Assembly: GCA_949130495.1 (NCBI GenBank)
Contig: OX422207.1
Span: 368,053,868 to 368,117,867 of the forward strand
Direction of reading: 5' to 3'
DNA from: Sambucus nigra
Taxonomy: Eukaryota > Streptophyta > Magnoliopsida > Dipsacales > Adoxaceae
DNA: 64,000 nucleotides
Positions 11,077 to 23,354 of the stretch are shown in pieces. Below the pieces are notes generated by a model, which ran no database searches, was not told where the DNA came from, and saw only the letters and a program-made list of their open reading frames with translations. Numbering within the stretch: position 1 is the stretch's first letter; every line of letters starts with the position of its first letter. A program made the translations under genes and the position numbers.

Positions 11077-11550
11077 CCTCCTCTATGTAATAAAAATGAG
11101 CGGTCGAACCTCCCTCTGGGCGAGGCATCGCCACTACAAACATCTCTTGCCCCGGAATGGCAAAAACAATGCTCCCACCGAAGTAATCAATCATGGCTCT
11201 ATAAGCTGCGAGCCAATCCATACCAATAATCACATCATGCTCGTGCATGTCTAGAACTAACATGTCTGCAGGTAATACCAGGCTACCAATCTCTACCCCC
11301 ACTCCCCGGCATATAAAGAAAATAAGTGACCCACTCCCCAGGGGTGAGTCGACGCACATCACGGTGCTCTCTGCTGTGGCTAACAACCCTAAGGACTTCA
11401 CAAAATGCGTAGCTATAAAACAATGTGTTGCCCCCGTATCAAACAAAACCCGACCCATAGTACCATGGATAGGAAACATACCCTCAATCGCGGGTGGTGC
11501 CTGTGGAGCTGCTGCCTGGTGGACGTTATAGACACCTCCATACTGCAATT
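11077..11550 (-). pseudogene. pol: Aspartic protease of element A
   Basis: Retropepsin-type protease that would cleave Gag-Pol. The active-site motif VLFDTGATHCFIA is intact (Asp codon near 11,438-11,440). It is followed by the conserved VLDMHEHDVIIGMDWLAAYRA (second flap/helix motif). This part has no internal stop: the frame is open from about 11,548 to 10,871, into the start of RT. It is called a pseudogene only because the polyprotein that contains it is broken on both sides. Confidence 0.9.
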
Positions 11551-12811
11551 GCCCCTGCTACACTGGAGCTACTGGAATGGCTGGTAGGGCTGGCACCTGG
11601 GCTGGAAATGGGAGGGCAGGTGGAAAAAGCGGTCTCTGCGGCTCATTACGGGCTCCCTGCTGCTGTGGGGCCCTATCGCCCTCTAGGCAATCCTGGCATC
11701 TATGGCCATGTTTGCCTCACCTAAAGCATCGGCCTTTGAAGTTACCTCCCCTCTGACCCTGCTGTCCACGGCCCTGCTGGCCGTTACCTTCACGCCACTG
11801 GCCCTGTTGGCCCTAATGTGCACGCTGTTGGCCTTGCTGGCCCTGCTGTTGTCCCTGTGGTCGGTGTTGGCCCTGCTGGCCCTGCTGATTAGGCTGACCC
11901 TGATGGCCCTGCCTGAAACCCCCGAATCCCTGCCTAGAATCACCTGAACGGAATCGCTTAGCAGGGTCCCCTTGATGGGAACTCTGCTCGTGTTGACGAG
12001 TCTGTCCATGAGATGGTGCCCCACCGACACTATTACCCCCGGTCCTGCCCTTCTGTCTAGACTCTCCTGCTCTCTTGCTTCCCTAAAGATGGAAGCGGTG
12101 ATCCTGGCAATGTAATAACGCTGCATTGAGTACATCAGTGAAAGTACTCAGGGATAGATTCCCAATAAGGTGCTGACGGATCCTCCAAGCTAACCCGTCG
12201 ACAAACAGCAACATCTTCTTGCTCTCAGTAGGTGCCTCATCTGGCACAATTGTGAGAAGTCTCGTGAACTCCTACTCATACTCAGCTACAGTAAGGTTCT
12301 CCTGCTTCAGATTTAGTAATTTCTGCCTCATTTCAGTCTGCACTGCGGGTGGAAAATACTTGCGGTCAAACCGCTCCCAGAACAACTGAATAGGGATCGT
12401 GTCCCTCTCCTCCAAAGTAGTAGTGGACTCCCACCACTGTAATGCGGCTCCCACCAGCTTAAAGGAAGCCAATAACTGCTTTTGCACGTCGGTGCACTCA
12501 TACATACGGAGGTTCCGCTGGATGTCTTTCTTTCATTGGCTGACTGTAACAATATCGGAGCTACCGGAAAACTCAGGGGGATGCGATTTCTGAAAAGCAT
12601 CCCGAACCCTCTCCCATGCGGATGGAAGCTGTGCTGGTACTGGCGCCACTGCCTGAACTTGGGGTGGAACCTGCTGAATCACCGCTATCGCGGCATTCAC
12701 TGCCTGAGCAACAATGGCGGCTACTTCGTTCGCATTCATTGTGCCTAGTGCCGGAGCTGCTGGGTGCTCGGCTTGGGCACGCCTATCTTTCGGAGCACGT
12801 CTCGGAGGCAT
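11551..12811 (-). pseudogene. gag: gag of element A (capsid plus one CCHC knuckle)
   Basis: Starts at the ATG complementary to 12,809-12,811 (MPPRRAPKDRRAQ). Order: N-terminal helix (EVAAIVAQAVNAAIAVIQQ), capsid domain (WERVRDAFQKSHPPEF ... ASFKLVGAALQWWE ... FDRKYFPPAV), a long Gln/Gly-rich linker (about 11,760-11,950), then one zinc knuckle (CFRxGKHGHRCQDC, about 11,690-11,731) whose second Cys codon is a stop (TGA). Other stops: about 12,531 (Trp of SQWKKD, TGA), 12,269 (TAG) and about 12,083 (TAG). The Gln/Gly linker gives a hydrophobic Leu/Ala shadow frame on the plus strand. Confidence 0.93.
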
Positions 12812-12980
12812 CTGAAATGTGAACAAGTTTATTAGTCTACAGTTATCATCAAATCTCAAATAGCTGAAGACTTTAACGTAAAAGCAGGAATACAACAATC
12901 CTAAAAATAGGGCTCTATAGCAATAACATTAAGCTGAAAGCGAAATAAGCCGTACATATCCTATGGACACTAGAACCTGA

Positions 12981-12995
12981 TGCTCTGATACCACC
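12981..12995 (-). other. Primer-binding site of element A (tRNA-iMet)
   Basis: Minus strand GGTGGTATCAGAGCA, two bases after the LTR end. It matches the initiator-tRNA-Met complement TGGTATCAGAGC. Confidence 0.95.
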
Positions 12996-14136
12996 TGTGA
13001 CACCCCGCCTAATTAAAAACCGGGCGATCACTCCTTTATTTAATTAAATCAAGGTAAACAGTTGGCTCATTCTCAGCATCACTGTCGATAAAAATAAATT
13101 TTCCAATTTATCACCCTAAATAATTAAGCTAAGTGTCAAAAACATTTTCATACAAACTTTCCAAATTTTAATTAAAGAAAAGATTTATTTACTTAATAAC
13201 AACATTTCTACAATTAAGAATCACACCACAATAAACCAAATAACATAATACATTCGTCAATCGAATGTCAGCATATGAAACTAAAATCACAAATCCATCC
13301 TGAATAAATCCCATAGAACAATACTGGAAATAACTTAAATATAAATGTCCCAACAACAAATGAAATAATGGAAAGGGCGACACATGCTCAATAAATGAGA
13401 ATACTAGAAGTGGAGTCAATAAAGTAAGCCGTCTACGCAAGTGACCTGCAACTCCCACCTAAGCTGCAGCCCGTTCCTCTCAAAGGATCCTAAGCAAGAC
13501 GCCCCTGTGGCTGGGAACCTGAAATATATAAATATATATACAAGAGAGAGAGAAAAAAAACGGGTCAGAGCCCGAAAGTGTGTTTGATTTAAAATACGTT
13601 TAGCAAGTATTTAAATTGATACAGGCCAATGCAACAACATATTAGTGCGTCACTCTCTTGAGAAATACTCACCTCTCTTCTAATGTGCACACATATCGCA
13701 CTAATCTTCCCAACGGTTTGTTTTATCAATTATCGCACTAGTCTTTCTAAAAGATTTAACATATCTTAGATTACTCGTAAGATTTACAATTTACTAATTC
13801 CACTTTAAAAAGATGTTCCAATTTGTAACCAAAGTTCTCTATTTTTAACTTTATAAAAACAATAAAGTTTCCAGTGACATATTATGCTTTCTCAAAACAA
13901 GTATTTATAATATGAGCCAACAACCATGTCCTACTTATCAAATCTTAGTAAGCAGTTTCAAATATCATAATCTCATATATATATTAACTACTCGTATAAT
14001 ATATATATATAATAGCACCCCGAATAAAACTATGGTGCGTGCATACTTCCACTATCCAAACCCCATACCACTCAAATCAAGGGGAATACAAATTCGGAAT
14101 CACTCTCGAATTGTATTAACACATACACAAACAATA

Positions 14137-14332
14137 TCGAGGCGAAGCATAGATTCCAAGTCTCTAAGAGGATGGCACATACTCGCGTCTCTTAGGACCG
14201 TCTGAACTATTGATTCGATAGCCTGTACCAAGGATATCTATCTTCTAGGGTACAAGTCAATATCCCCCATAAAGGTCCCATCGAGATAAGACTGTCCCAG
14301 CGCGGTAACCTCAAGGATAGCAAGTAGCGCGG
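14137..14332 (-). other. Conserved LTR block, A 5' LTR copy
   Basis: Second A copy of the ~200-bp block shared with F and I (see 6254-6450). Confidence 0.6.
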
Positions 14333-14806
14333 TATGTTTTTCACATGCATATAATATATGTACACACAATCATATAAATATACCCCTTTATCATATTCAA
14401 ATAGGTTCTTCTCATCACCCATAATTATACCAATTATCCTTAATTTCACATTTACAGAATTACGTATAAGTTTTCATTCCTAACCTTAAATCGAATGGTT
14501 TTCTCACTTATTACTTAACACTCATGGGCTATATCCTCACAAATCTGAATTTCAGTAAGTGTCTTTATTAGATTCCAACGTAACTCTCTTATGCACCTCA
14601 CCCTTTAAATTCATAAATCTACCAATCCTAAAGTAAATATCCCATAAATACCATTCTCGTTGAAGATTAAAGGTTCCAACATTTATTCATATACCCTACT
14701 GGTCCTCAATGTCTCCCAAATCAATATATCAAGAATGCCCAAGAATTATATCACGACAATATGGATTTAACGCATTTAAAGAGGGAATAAGGAGTCTGCT
14801 AGGAGG

Positions 14807-14910
14807 GCTCGATCGATCGAAGCTCTAGGCTCGATCATTCAAATCTCTAGGCTCGATCGATCGAACCTTCGATCGATCGAAGCTCTAGGCTCGATCGATC
14901 GATCAAGCAG
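14807..14910. repeat. TCGATCGATCGA palindrome cluster (A 5' LTR)
   Basis: Five units (one degenerate) in about 104 bp, one more than the 3' LTR copy at 6924-7000. Confidence 0.9.
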
Positions 14911-16026
14911 GTCTAGGCAAAATTCTGCAGAATGCAGTTACGGGTTTCACTAGACTTCTACATCCAAAACTATATTTTTCCATTCCAATCGTCCCAAAAA
15001 TCCTACTATCATCATTATAACATTATACCAGGTGTTTATAACGTAAAGCATGTGTATAATTATCATTAAACATGGATAATTAACTCAAAATCCCATCTAA
15101 TCATCAAGAACCCTAGAGTTTTCCTTAATCAAGGTTCTAATCTGTTTTTACTAGAAATTTCTTCTAATATATCATCACAATTTCGTGGTTTATTTTCCTC
15201 TACATGGCAAAGGTTCCAGAATTTCCATAGAATCAAAACTACATGCATTATCCTAACACAATTTGAGTTTTCTTCCGTAGTTTCCATCTCTAAACAATCC
15301 TAGACTAATGTGAAGATTGCATTAACAAAAATATGCAAGTCAAATACTTGCCTGGGATTTTTGGTATGCAGATTCACGGATGATTTTGGTATGGCTGCGT
15401 TCCTTGTCTCGCGATCTACGCGGTGGTGGTGGTAGCGGTTAAATCCGGTGGCTTTTTGGCCTTGAATTGCCTTGGAGCTCTCTCCTCTCTTCTCCAATGG
15501 CCGTCACTTGATTTCTGAATGTTCTAACCCTAAAAGGCTAACCTAATTGCTGATATAGGTTGCTAAAATTCGTGGGTTTAATTACCCAATTATGTAAAAT
15601 GACTAAAATGCCCTCCCGGGGTACTAATTAGGCCTAAAAACGCCCCGAGACCCAAACTAAACCCCCGGGTACACTTTTCTGACTATCTCGACCCTTCCGG
15701 ACGCGTTGGCGCACTCAAAACGACCATACAAACAACTTATAATATATTCACTTTTTATATAACAAAATTAGTCCCGACGTGACACGGGCACGTCCTGACT
15801 TAAATTTCTGAAATAGTCATTTAATTCACTCATCACATTCCATATGACCAATATAATATATCTTACTTTGCTCATAAGTAATATTCAATAAATTTCCCAT
15901 AATTACTAACTCTCGTCACGTTAATAATTATAACATAATTAATTTCCGGATTTTTATTAAATAAACATTCTCATTAAATTTAATAAATCCCTAAATTAAT
16001 ATAGCATAAAAATACGGGGTATTACA

Positions 16027-18020
16027 AAATGTCCAATCTATATTATTCATCTACCCCACGTACTATACCTAAGATATTAGTCAACGCAATGGGTGAGATC
16101 CCATCGCATGATAACTAACTACTCCTCCCAATTAGGCTCCGTGAACCCAAACAATAGCATTATGCATGATAAACATCACAATAGAGTATTTTAAATTAAA
16201 TGAGATATATTAACATGTGAGTAAGAATAAAATACTACCATCTGCCCACATAACTAAGCCACCCCAATACTTTAAATTCAATTATTCTATTTCAACTATA
16301 ATTTAAACAATAGTTCTTGTCCTTACTTAATTTAATTCCCCAATTATTTTTTTATGCGACATCACTATGACTAGTCGACCCCTTATCCGACCTGCACACA
16401 CTCTTAGCGTGGTTAAGATTCTACACATCACATGCATTCCCCTCACTATTGTCCGTCAGCCTGTATTCTATCAAGTCTGCACATACTCGCGAGGTTCCAC
16501 GCATGAAACGTCGTTATATCCAGTAAGACTGATAACTATCAGGCCTGCACATACTCGCAACTCAAATCCATTTTAATACCCGTTTATTATCTTAGGCATT
16601 ATTTTCAATTTTCTTTAGTTGTTATTCATTTCTATTAGCCCGACCCTTTTATCAAGCATAAATTCCTCAAACTACCCCTAGTCCCATACCTAGAGGTCTC
16701 TAAAGTGCAAGTGTATCGAAGCCTAACATTTAGAAAGAATGACTACTAATAATTATTATCTAGCCTCGCACCTAGTCTAAGGATCCAACAGAAACGACAT
16801 ACAATTCATCCCCATCCTGAAATCATCCATCCATAAAAACCTACACTATCTAGTCCCTTACTTAGAAAGTGTTACCAGCCACTATGGTCTACCTACTAGT
16901 CTCATACCTAGCAAGAAAACTAAAAATAAGGTGAAAGCAATAACTACCTGAATAATCCAATCATCCCCGTGGTGTCAATTAATAATAAAATTGATAAGTT
17001 TTTTTAAATCATCACAATAATTTTCTAAGTTAATCGCAAGATCACCGTTTATCAAAATTATGTCCTTTTAATTAAAACACTAATTAAAACAATTCCTTTT
17101 CTCATTAATTTATAGAAGTTTTATTCACATGCGTATTTTTGGGAGTATATAACAATAAATCTCTACTCTATAAGATGAATATAATTAACGTGGTTTTACA
17201 TGTCGAAATCAATTTATAACATCCTTACAATCTTTTCTACATGTGAACATCATAAACTTTAACGAATCTCAACCTCTAACTTAATAATGTAAGGGTTTCG
17301 AGTTTTAAGTCATATTAATGATTTAAATAAAAATAGTCCGAAATTTGGTTTCACTTTTCCTAATTATTCTTTCTAATCTATTTTAGGAAAACAATGATTA
17401 TTAGTGTTTTAGCAAAATTTAAAATGGATAATACTAAAGGGGAGCAATAGAAGTATTCATGCCTGTAAAAAAATCATTTAAAGAATCTAATTTTATGGTT
17501 GTGTTCCTCTTGATAAAACAATAAAAATACGTTCGTGAATGATCTTGAGAAAACCTCTTTTAGCTCTCCTAATATAGGGTTGAAAGTTGATTTAAATGGG
17601 GTTTAACTTTTGTATATGAGAGGATGTTTTAACATGGGAGTCTACTGCTTTTAGAGAAATATAGGATGTGTATTAAAAGTCTAAACCCCGACCTTAATTA
17701 AAAGATGAAAGTAAAAGAGTTTAAGTTGAACACAAATACTAAATAGAAACACCTACTTGTGACGAATTGTCGGTGTGAATCGGTTCACCCCTAGGGCCGA
17801 ATCGGTTCGGTCGACCTGAACAACCCAAGTCCCCAACATTTTATATATAAAAAAAGTTTCCACTATTAAATGACGATTTCAAACCCGATTGATATATCAT
17901 TTTATATAAATCAAAATCATTATATTTAAATGAAAAAAATAATTAAATCCACTGAAAATATTTTTTCGACTTTAATTTAAAACGACTCATTTCCGGTTCT
18001 AAAAATCATGAGGTGTTACA
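16027..18020 (-). repeat. 5' LTR of element B, remainder
   Basis: Continuation of the LTR at 4728-5106, split by element A. It ends GAGGTGTTACA at 18,020 (minus-strand start TGTAACACC). The total LTR is about 2.37 kb. I see no gene in it. A region near 17,465-17,485 (minus strand ACAGGCATGAATACTTC) resembles a decayed form of the donor motif of the other Ty3 LTRs. Confidence 0.8.
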
Positions 18021-18156
18021 TATTTTTATTATTTTACTCTTTGTATATGTAGTTTATATATTCTCTCATGCGTAGAATGATATTTACTCCTTTGATAACC
18101 TTTATTGATTGTGTATGAGTCGGCCACTTTATGTATAAAAAATATGGGGGGTCACA
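18021..18156 (+). repeat. 5' LTR end of element D
   Basis: Last ~136 bp of the D 5' LTR; the rest was separated by the B insertion. It aligns with about 52,560-52,697. Confidence 0.75.
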
Positions 18157-18157
18157 A

Positions 18158-18170
18158 TTGATATTAAATC
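18158..18170 (+). other. Decayed primer-binding site of element D
   Basis: TTGATATTAAATC follows the LTR end at the place expected for TTGGTATCAGAGC. It is recognisable but no longer a good tRNA match. Confidence 0.6.
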
Positions 18171-18330
18171 ATTCCAAGTTCTAATTTCTGAAGGTCTTTG
18201 GGGATTGGTTCATCGTTTTTGTGTAGTGTTTTTTGACATTTTTAGTGATGTCATTTATATAATTTGTATTATATCCATGTCTCAGAGGATACATATGTTA
18301 TTTTAAAATTTGTTTTTTTAGTTGGCAAAC

Positions 18331-19560
18331 ATGCGTAGGAGAGTTCAGCGTCACAAGGAGGTAGCTAGCGATGAGCCGGCATAAGGTAGACATCGTAACA
18401 ACCGGGCTTATCCAGTATCATTTCTTAGGCTGTTGTGGCTACCATGGTTGACAAGTTTTAAAATCCGCCACAACCGCCACCTCAGCTAGGTACACCATCA
18501 CCAACTTCGAGTTTGAGTGGAGAAATATTATAATGCTTTTAGGAAGAAAAAACCTCTCGAGTTCACAGGGTAGACTAATCCGAAAATTGCTTGCTAGTGG
18601 AGTAGAAATAATCTCCATTTGAGGATGTTTGAGTTCTTTGAGATTCAATGTCAGATGATCGCCAATTTCTAGTTGATATATAATGGATTGCAATGATGGG
18701 AGTCCATTACCATTACAGAGGAAAGGAAGCCTATTTTTATTACTGACGTTTAGAAGTTGTTTGAATACAAGTATGTGCTACATATTATGACATTGACACT
18801 GAAGAGATAATTTCGTACCTTGGTACATGGTAACCGCACTATATCCCGATACGAGTAGATGTTCATTAGACTCTTAAAATTTATGTCAGAGGAGTTCAAT
18901 AAGGAGGCTAAGAGGATAGAGTTGGTCATTTCAAGTTCGATGAGGAGGATTGAGCATGTTTTATAGGGGAATCCATCCTAAACCACTTACACTCTAGTGG
19001 TGAATTTGGCACTGATGCTTTTTTAGGATCATATGGATTTTGAATGAGGCAAGGAAATAGGAAATGAAAGAATGGGTCATCTCCAGGACTTAATGCTAGA
19101 GGAAATAAGGACTCATCACATTCTAAGGATGGCCACTAATAGTATAAGGGTTAGCCTCAGGATATTAGCCTCCTAATAGATAAGGAGTGAAATATTATGT
19201 CATACGTTAGGGTCTATAGAGCCAATGGTATTAGGGAAATCAGGAGTTTAATTCGAATGGATAGGGCCACCATGAAAAGCGACAACCAAACCAACAACAA
19301 GGAGGGAAGTAGGGGATATATATTACTAGTTCATGTTTTACCTATAGATAGCAAGGGAACACTTATAGGAATTTCCCTAAGGGCGATCAGGAAGCATACG
19401 AACACTATGTATAGTTAGGGAATCTTGGGTAGCGTCTCCAGTTACCAGTCCCAAAAGTGATGCCAACATTTCTAGCACCTCCTATTAAAGAAAAAACACC
19501 ATTCCAACAACTATAACTTTAGTACATCTACATCTAGAGTGTCATGCCTCATAAAGCTCA
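18331..19560 (+). pseudogene. gag: gag remnant of element D
   Basis: Begins with an ATG giving MRRRVQRHKE, then stops and frame changes every few dozen codons. Short segments still resemble a Ty3 capsid (EEFNKEAKRIE-type helix near 18,890-18,960). A zinc knuckle is no longer evident. It carries far more damage than A, F or I, in line with D being older than its guests. Confidence 0.65.
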
Positions 19561-19979
19561 TGCTCCGTATCAAGCGATAAAGGTTATGTTTTCTATTTAC
19601 GGTGATATTGGTCTCATTTTATTTGACATTAAAACATTGAATTCATTTTTTAGTCCTAGATTTTAGGGTCTTCGAGCTTATTGAATATTACGGGGGATAC
19701 ATTACTTCATATATATAAACTTTTGGGTAGGGTTACATCTTTATTCCATGTCTTTAAGGGTATTAGTATAGACATTGGGAGATTACGATTTGTAGCCAAG
19801 TTATTAGTCCTAAACATATATATTTATGATGTACTTTTGAGGATGATCTGGTTATCAACTTACCCTGTCCAAGTGGATTGTCACGGGAAGAATATAATGT
19901 GTAAAATTCTCAGACATAAGACATATTTGGTAACTATGCTTACATGTGAGGATATTTGACACCCATTTATATTATATTG
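19561..19979 (+). pseudogene. pol: Protease remnant of element D (5' half, before E)
   Basis: The active-site region reads FDIKTLNSFF where FDTGATHSFI is expected, so the DTG motif is lost. The second motif (DVLLRMIWLSTYPVQVDCHGKNI, about 19,830-19,895) is well kept, and a 92-codon frame is open at 19,681-19,959. The gene continues after element E at 26,072. Confidence 0.8.
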
Positions 19980-21143
19980 TGAGAATGTTGCAATATCGAT
20001 TATCGATTTAATTCGCGAATTTCTAACCTTTAAACTTATTTATCTAGATGTCAATTTTTTATCCAAATTTATTAAATCCTAAAACACGCATCTAGGTGAA
20101 TAAATTAATCATGCCATAAAAAAAAATAACAAATTACTGGACAAAATAATTTCAAGAAAATTCCCCCGAAAGGGAAAACCCTTTATTCCTATAAATGTTT
20201 GCAAATCGCAACATAAAACACACTTATAGAAATCTTCAATGAATATAATGCACAACCTCAAAATCGTAAATGGACTCCCTCAAGAACAGACAAAAACGGT
20301 AGCTCTGTCTCCAGCAAGGAACACCCTCAAGTCTTCCCAAGTGATCACAATCGTTAGCAAGAAACTCCCACAAGAGCTACCAATCCAGCAGTAGAGATGG
20401 CACTCCACACAAATAAACTTCAACAAGAAGTTATTTGGGTTCCATAAAATATTCACAAAAGAATTGGGATGTTTTGGTGTGAATCAAACACATAAAAATC
20501 CCTAAAAGTGAAGACTAAAAGTTCTACGTAATTGCAGTTTTCATGTATCAAAAGTCTAAATGAAAAAGGTCTTTAAATCAGGTATTTAGACCTGAACAAA
20601 AATTTTAAGGCGGCTCAGGTCGTTCAAACGACTTCAACTGACATCTGCATGTCGTTTGAACGATATCTCATGTCATTAGAAGCGACCTTACAAATGAGTG
20701 TTAAAAATACAAAATAATATGGTTTTGTTTAAAGCAAACGAAAATTTGCCCTTTGAATGACCCTCCAAACGACATTGCATGTCATTATAAGATGTTGTTT
20801 GAATGACTTCTCACTGTCATTTGAACGACAGAAATGAAAAAAATTATTTCTAAAATTCTCACCTACAGGTTTTCAAAAATTATTTTGACTTAAAAAAAGG
20901 CCTCATTTTGTTTTAAAATAGCTTCAAAAAGTATCCCAATACTAATTTAAAGCAATTACAAAACTTAAACACATTCTTTATGAAATTTTACTTCATGTCG
21001 TACCTCATGTCACACAAATGTTGAAGATACTTGAAATTCTAATCCTTCTTCATGAATATATGAACTTGAGCTTCCCTCGACGGTCGTAATGTTATAAGAC
21101 ATATTCTATGTAAACTACGAACAATGGAAATTATGTCCTTACA
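19980..21143 (-). repeat. 3' LTR of element E (1,164 bp)
   Basis: Pairs with 24878-26066; both read TGAGA.TG.TGC.ATATCG at one end and TTATGTCCTTACA at the other. The palindromic U3 cluster lies at about 20,617-20,832. The TATA box of the partner LTR has decayed here (CTAAATACC). Confidence 0.92.
20617..20832. repeat. CGTTYRAACG palindrome array in E 3' LTR
   Basis: Six or more variants of GTCGTTTGAACGAC in about 215 bp of U3. Confidence 0.85.
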
Positions 21144-23354
21144 AATCTTCCCCTATGTCTATGCTGGTACAAAATGAAAATATCCTAATTATCAAAACAA
21201 AAATCCTATATAATTCTAATACCCTCCCATGTAACCCAAAAGTGAAAGGGTATTAAAAATGCAAGTCTTCAAATTCTATGAAATTCTACACCTTTAACAT
21301 CTTTAACTCTCCAACGTTTCTTTGTCATCATCAGGGTGTGCAAAATAATGATCCTCAAAATTTGTGCCTATACACATGAGACAAGAAACAAATACCTTTG
21401 TGACGTAGTGAGTTTGAAATGAGATAAACATCAATAAAATCAAAGATCAAATATCTTAAATCTCTCTCATAATTCGAAATCTCACTCCCTAAAAATTCAT
21501 AATTCCCTCTCCCCATTTTTATTTGTCCAAAATAGACAAGGAAAAGAATAAACACAAATATAAACATGGAATGTCACAATCAAGTAAATCATCACGAATA
21601 AAGCAACTATGATCATGCAAGAATAAACTCAAAAACATCCTCAAGCTCTTTTTGATATTTCAATTTTTTTCAAGCAAAGAAAATTTACTAAAACAACACA
21701 CACCATGAATTTATACTAAGATAGCCAAATTGTGGAAATGGAATGAATGGGTGTGAACATATTCAAGTTAAATCAACTCAAACATACATAACAACTGTGC
21801 ACAATGAATATGGATACTCCTAACGAATGAACTTCACAGTCTTCCTTGGGTGTAAAATTTATTGAATTCAAATGACATGGACTCAATCAAATCAACAAAT
21901 CAAAGTCTAAAATAATTTCCACACAAATAAGATCTAAAACTATTTAATTATTTTTCAAGATGTGCAAACACGTTGATATATTTCCAACCAAACTCCCACA
22001 AATATAATATAATGATCATATTTTTCTATTCACTTATTTTCTTTTGAATGATGATATCAAACTAAACTAATTTGGCATTGGGAACTTTTTCAATGCCACA
22101 CTTTTTTGGCTCTATTCAAACTCTTTGGACCTTGGCTACTTTTACAATGCCATTATTTTTTAGGTCCGATTTAAATAGTGGCTTAATCACAAAGGATTCA
22201 TGTATCTTTCACAGCCCTTCCCCGTGTTTACCCATCAGTTTTTCAGATTAAATAAATTCCTTACGGGCAACGGTTCTTACATGCACTACTTTTATTATCA
22301 AGTGATATCGCATATGGTTTGTTTTAAAGACAAGATTGAGATGGAAACACTTCGACCAATATGTGATAGACAAGTACAATAATTACATAAATCCATGCGA
22401 GTGTGCATTACAGGAAATCACGAGTCAAACATGCAGAAAGTAATCTTAAATATCATCTTGATTATTCCAAACATTATAAATCACACGATGAAATGATGTA
22501 TCATCTCAAAACACTATCAAAAAGTCACATGGATATGGAATGATGTTGTGACTTGTTCATCATAAATGTCGGTCCATAAATGGTGTAAAATAAAATACAA
22601 AAATGCTTTGGTCTTTTTCCAAAAATTTTATCAAAATAAAATCTATTTGGCTTTTTCAATTTTCTCAGAAAAAAGAAAATCTTTTCATATTTTTCCAAAA
22701 AATTCAAAAACAAAAATCTTTTTGGTTTTTTGAAAGATATATCAAGATGGAAAAGATATATACAAAAGTGGTACACACTAGAAATAGGCATAAAATATCA
22801 TCATGAAAATCATCTTATGCTAGCTAACAAGTCTAAACCTCAACCGTTAGGTGCAAAGGAGTTTTTCGAAGGTGGTGACATCCTATGACTACTATCCTTC
22901 AAATCATATGAAGTTTTATCTAAAAACATAACTTTCTCTAGAATATGTGAAAAATATCTCATGTAATCTCCTCGAGCAAGCAAAGTATCGCGTGTGGGTG
23001 AGTGTGTGGAAAAACATGGAATAACTCGATGTGACACACTACCCAACTTAAATAGAATTCCCTAAGGTGTGCTCTCTTCCTGTAATGGCTGCAATCCTAC
23101 ACGTGTCTAGGAACACCTCTCTCAAATTTTCTAAGATGCTCCCTCTTATTAGGTAACAGACGCCTAGGTGGGTTGGGTTGAGAGCCATATGGATTTATCA
23201 CAAATGTGGGAATCAGCTAGGGTGCAACATGGGAAGTGGACCCACCATCATGACCTATTCCTAGTCTCTAAACTTTGACCAAAGAGAGACCTAGGAGAAT
23301 CTTTCCTACCTTCTTATATGTATCCTCTTTAGTAACCCTAACCTCCGGGGAAAG
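21144..23354 (-). other. Non-coding 3' body of element E
   Basis: About 2.2 kb between gag and the 3' LTR. It is AT-rich, with short Lys/Phe-rich frames on both strands (22,525-22,806) that look like low complexity. None of the Copia pol motifs (DSGA-type protease, DDYS, YGLKQ, YVDD) is seen. The pol region of a normal Sirevirus (roughly 4 kb) is absent. Confidence 0.7.

Larger units (their letters stand above)
13519..15351 (-). other. Predicted GC-AG intron in A 5' LTR
   Basis: Minus-strand donor CCCAG|GCAAGTATTTG and acceptor TATTTCAG|GTTCCCAGCC; length about 1,833 nt. If transcription starts near the TATA-like site, splicing would remove most of the leader while keeping the PBS and gag. 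Confidence 0.4.
5107..16026 (-). mobile_element. Element A: full-length Tekay/Del-like Ty3 chromovirus (10.9 kb)
   Basis: Complete minus-strand element: 5' LTR 12996-16026, PBS, gag, protease, RT, RNase H, integrase, chromodomain-like tail, PPT, 3' LTR 5107-8122. Flanks AAATC (5102-5106) and AAATG (16027-16031) form a 4/5 target duplication. The first ~320 bp of the two LTRs differ at about five positions by hand count, so it is the youngest element here. It lies inside the 5' LTR of B. All coding parts are present, but nonsense codons, one integrase frameshift and lost integrase residues make it defective. Confidence 0.95.
12996..16026 (-). repeat. 5' LTR of element A (3,031 bp)
   Basis: Partner of 5107-8122. 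It includes a TATA-like CCTATATCAG (near 15,555 on the minus strand), the promoter-proximal block at about 15,600-15,720, a predicted donor at 15,352/15,351 and a predicted acceptor at 13,519. Confidence 0.97.
3825..18025 (-). mobile_element. Element B: short-bodied Ty3-type LTR element, interrupted by C and A
   Basis: Minus-strand element with a 3' LTR remnant (3825-4096), a 631-bp body (4097-4727) and a 5' LTR split by element A (4728-5106 and 16027-18020). The two LTR ends match well: the last ~270 bp before the body (3829-4096) align with 17,758-18,020. PBS and PPT flank a body with no gag or pol, so it is non-autonomous. It sits in the 5' LTR of D; 18021-18025 (TATTT) would be one target-duplication copy. 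C cuts its left LTR, and the remainder is outside the window. Confidence 0.8.

Noticed and set aside
11702..11947. 81-codon plus-strand frame rich in Leu/Ala, looking like membrane segments
   Set aside because: It is the opposite strand of the Gln/Gly-rich linker of A's gag and has no homologue-like feature of its own.
12981..12995. tRNA-like sequence TGGTATCAGAGC
   Set aside because: Only the primer-binding complement of tRNA-iMet; no cloverleaf around it.
18359..18700. Possible host exons between elements B and E
   Set aside because: The segment lies between the D PBS and D protease, and reads as decayed gag; no splice-bounded conserved gene is visible.
22525..22806. Lys/Phe-rich frames on both strands
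   Set aside because: AT-rich low complexity in the non-coding part of E; no domain and no partner frame.
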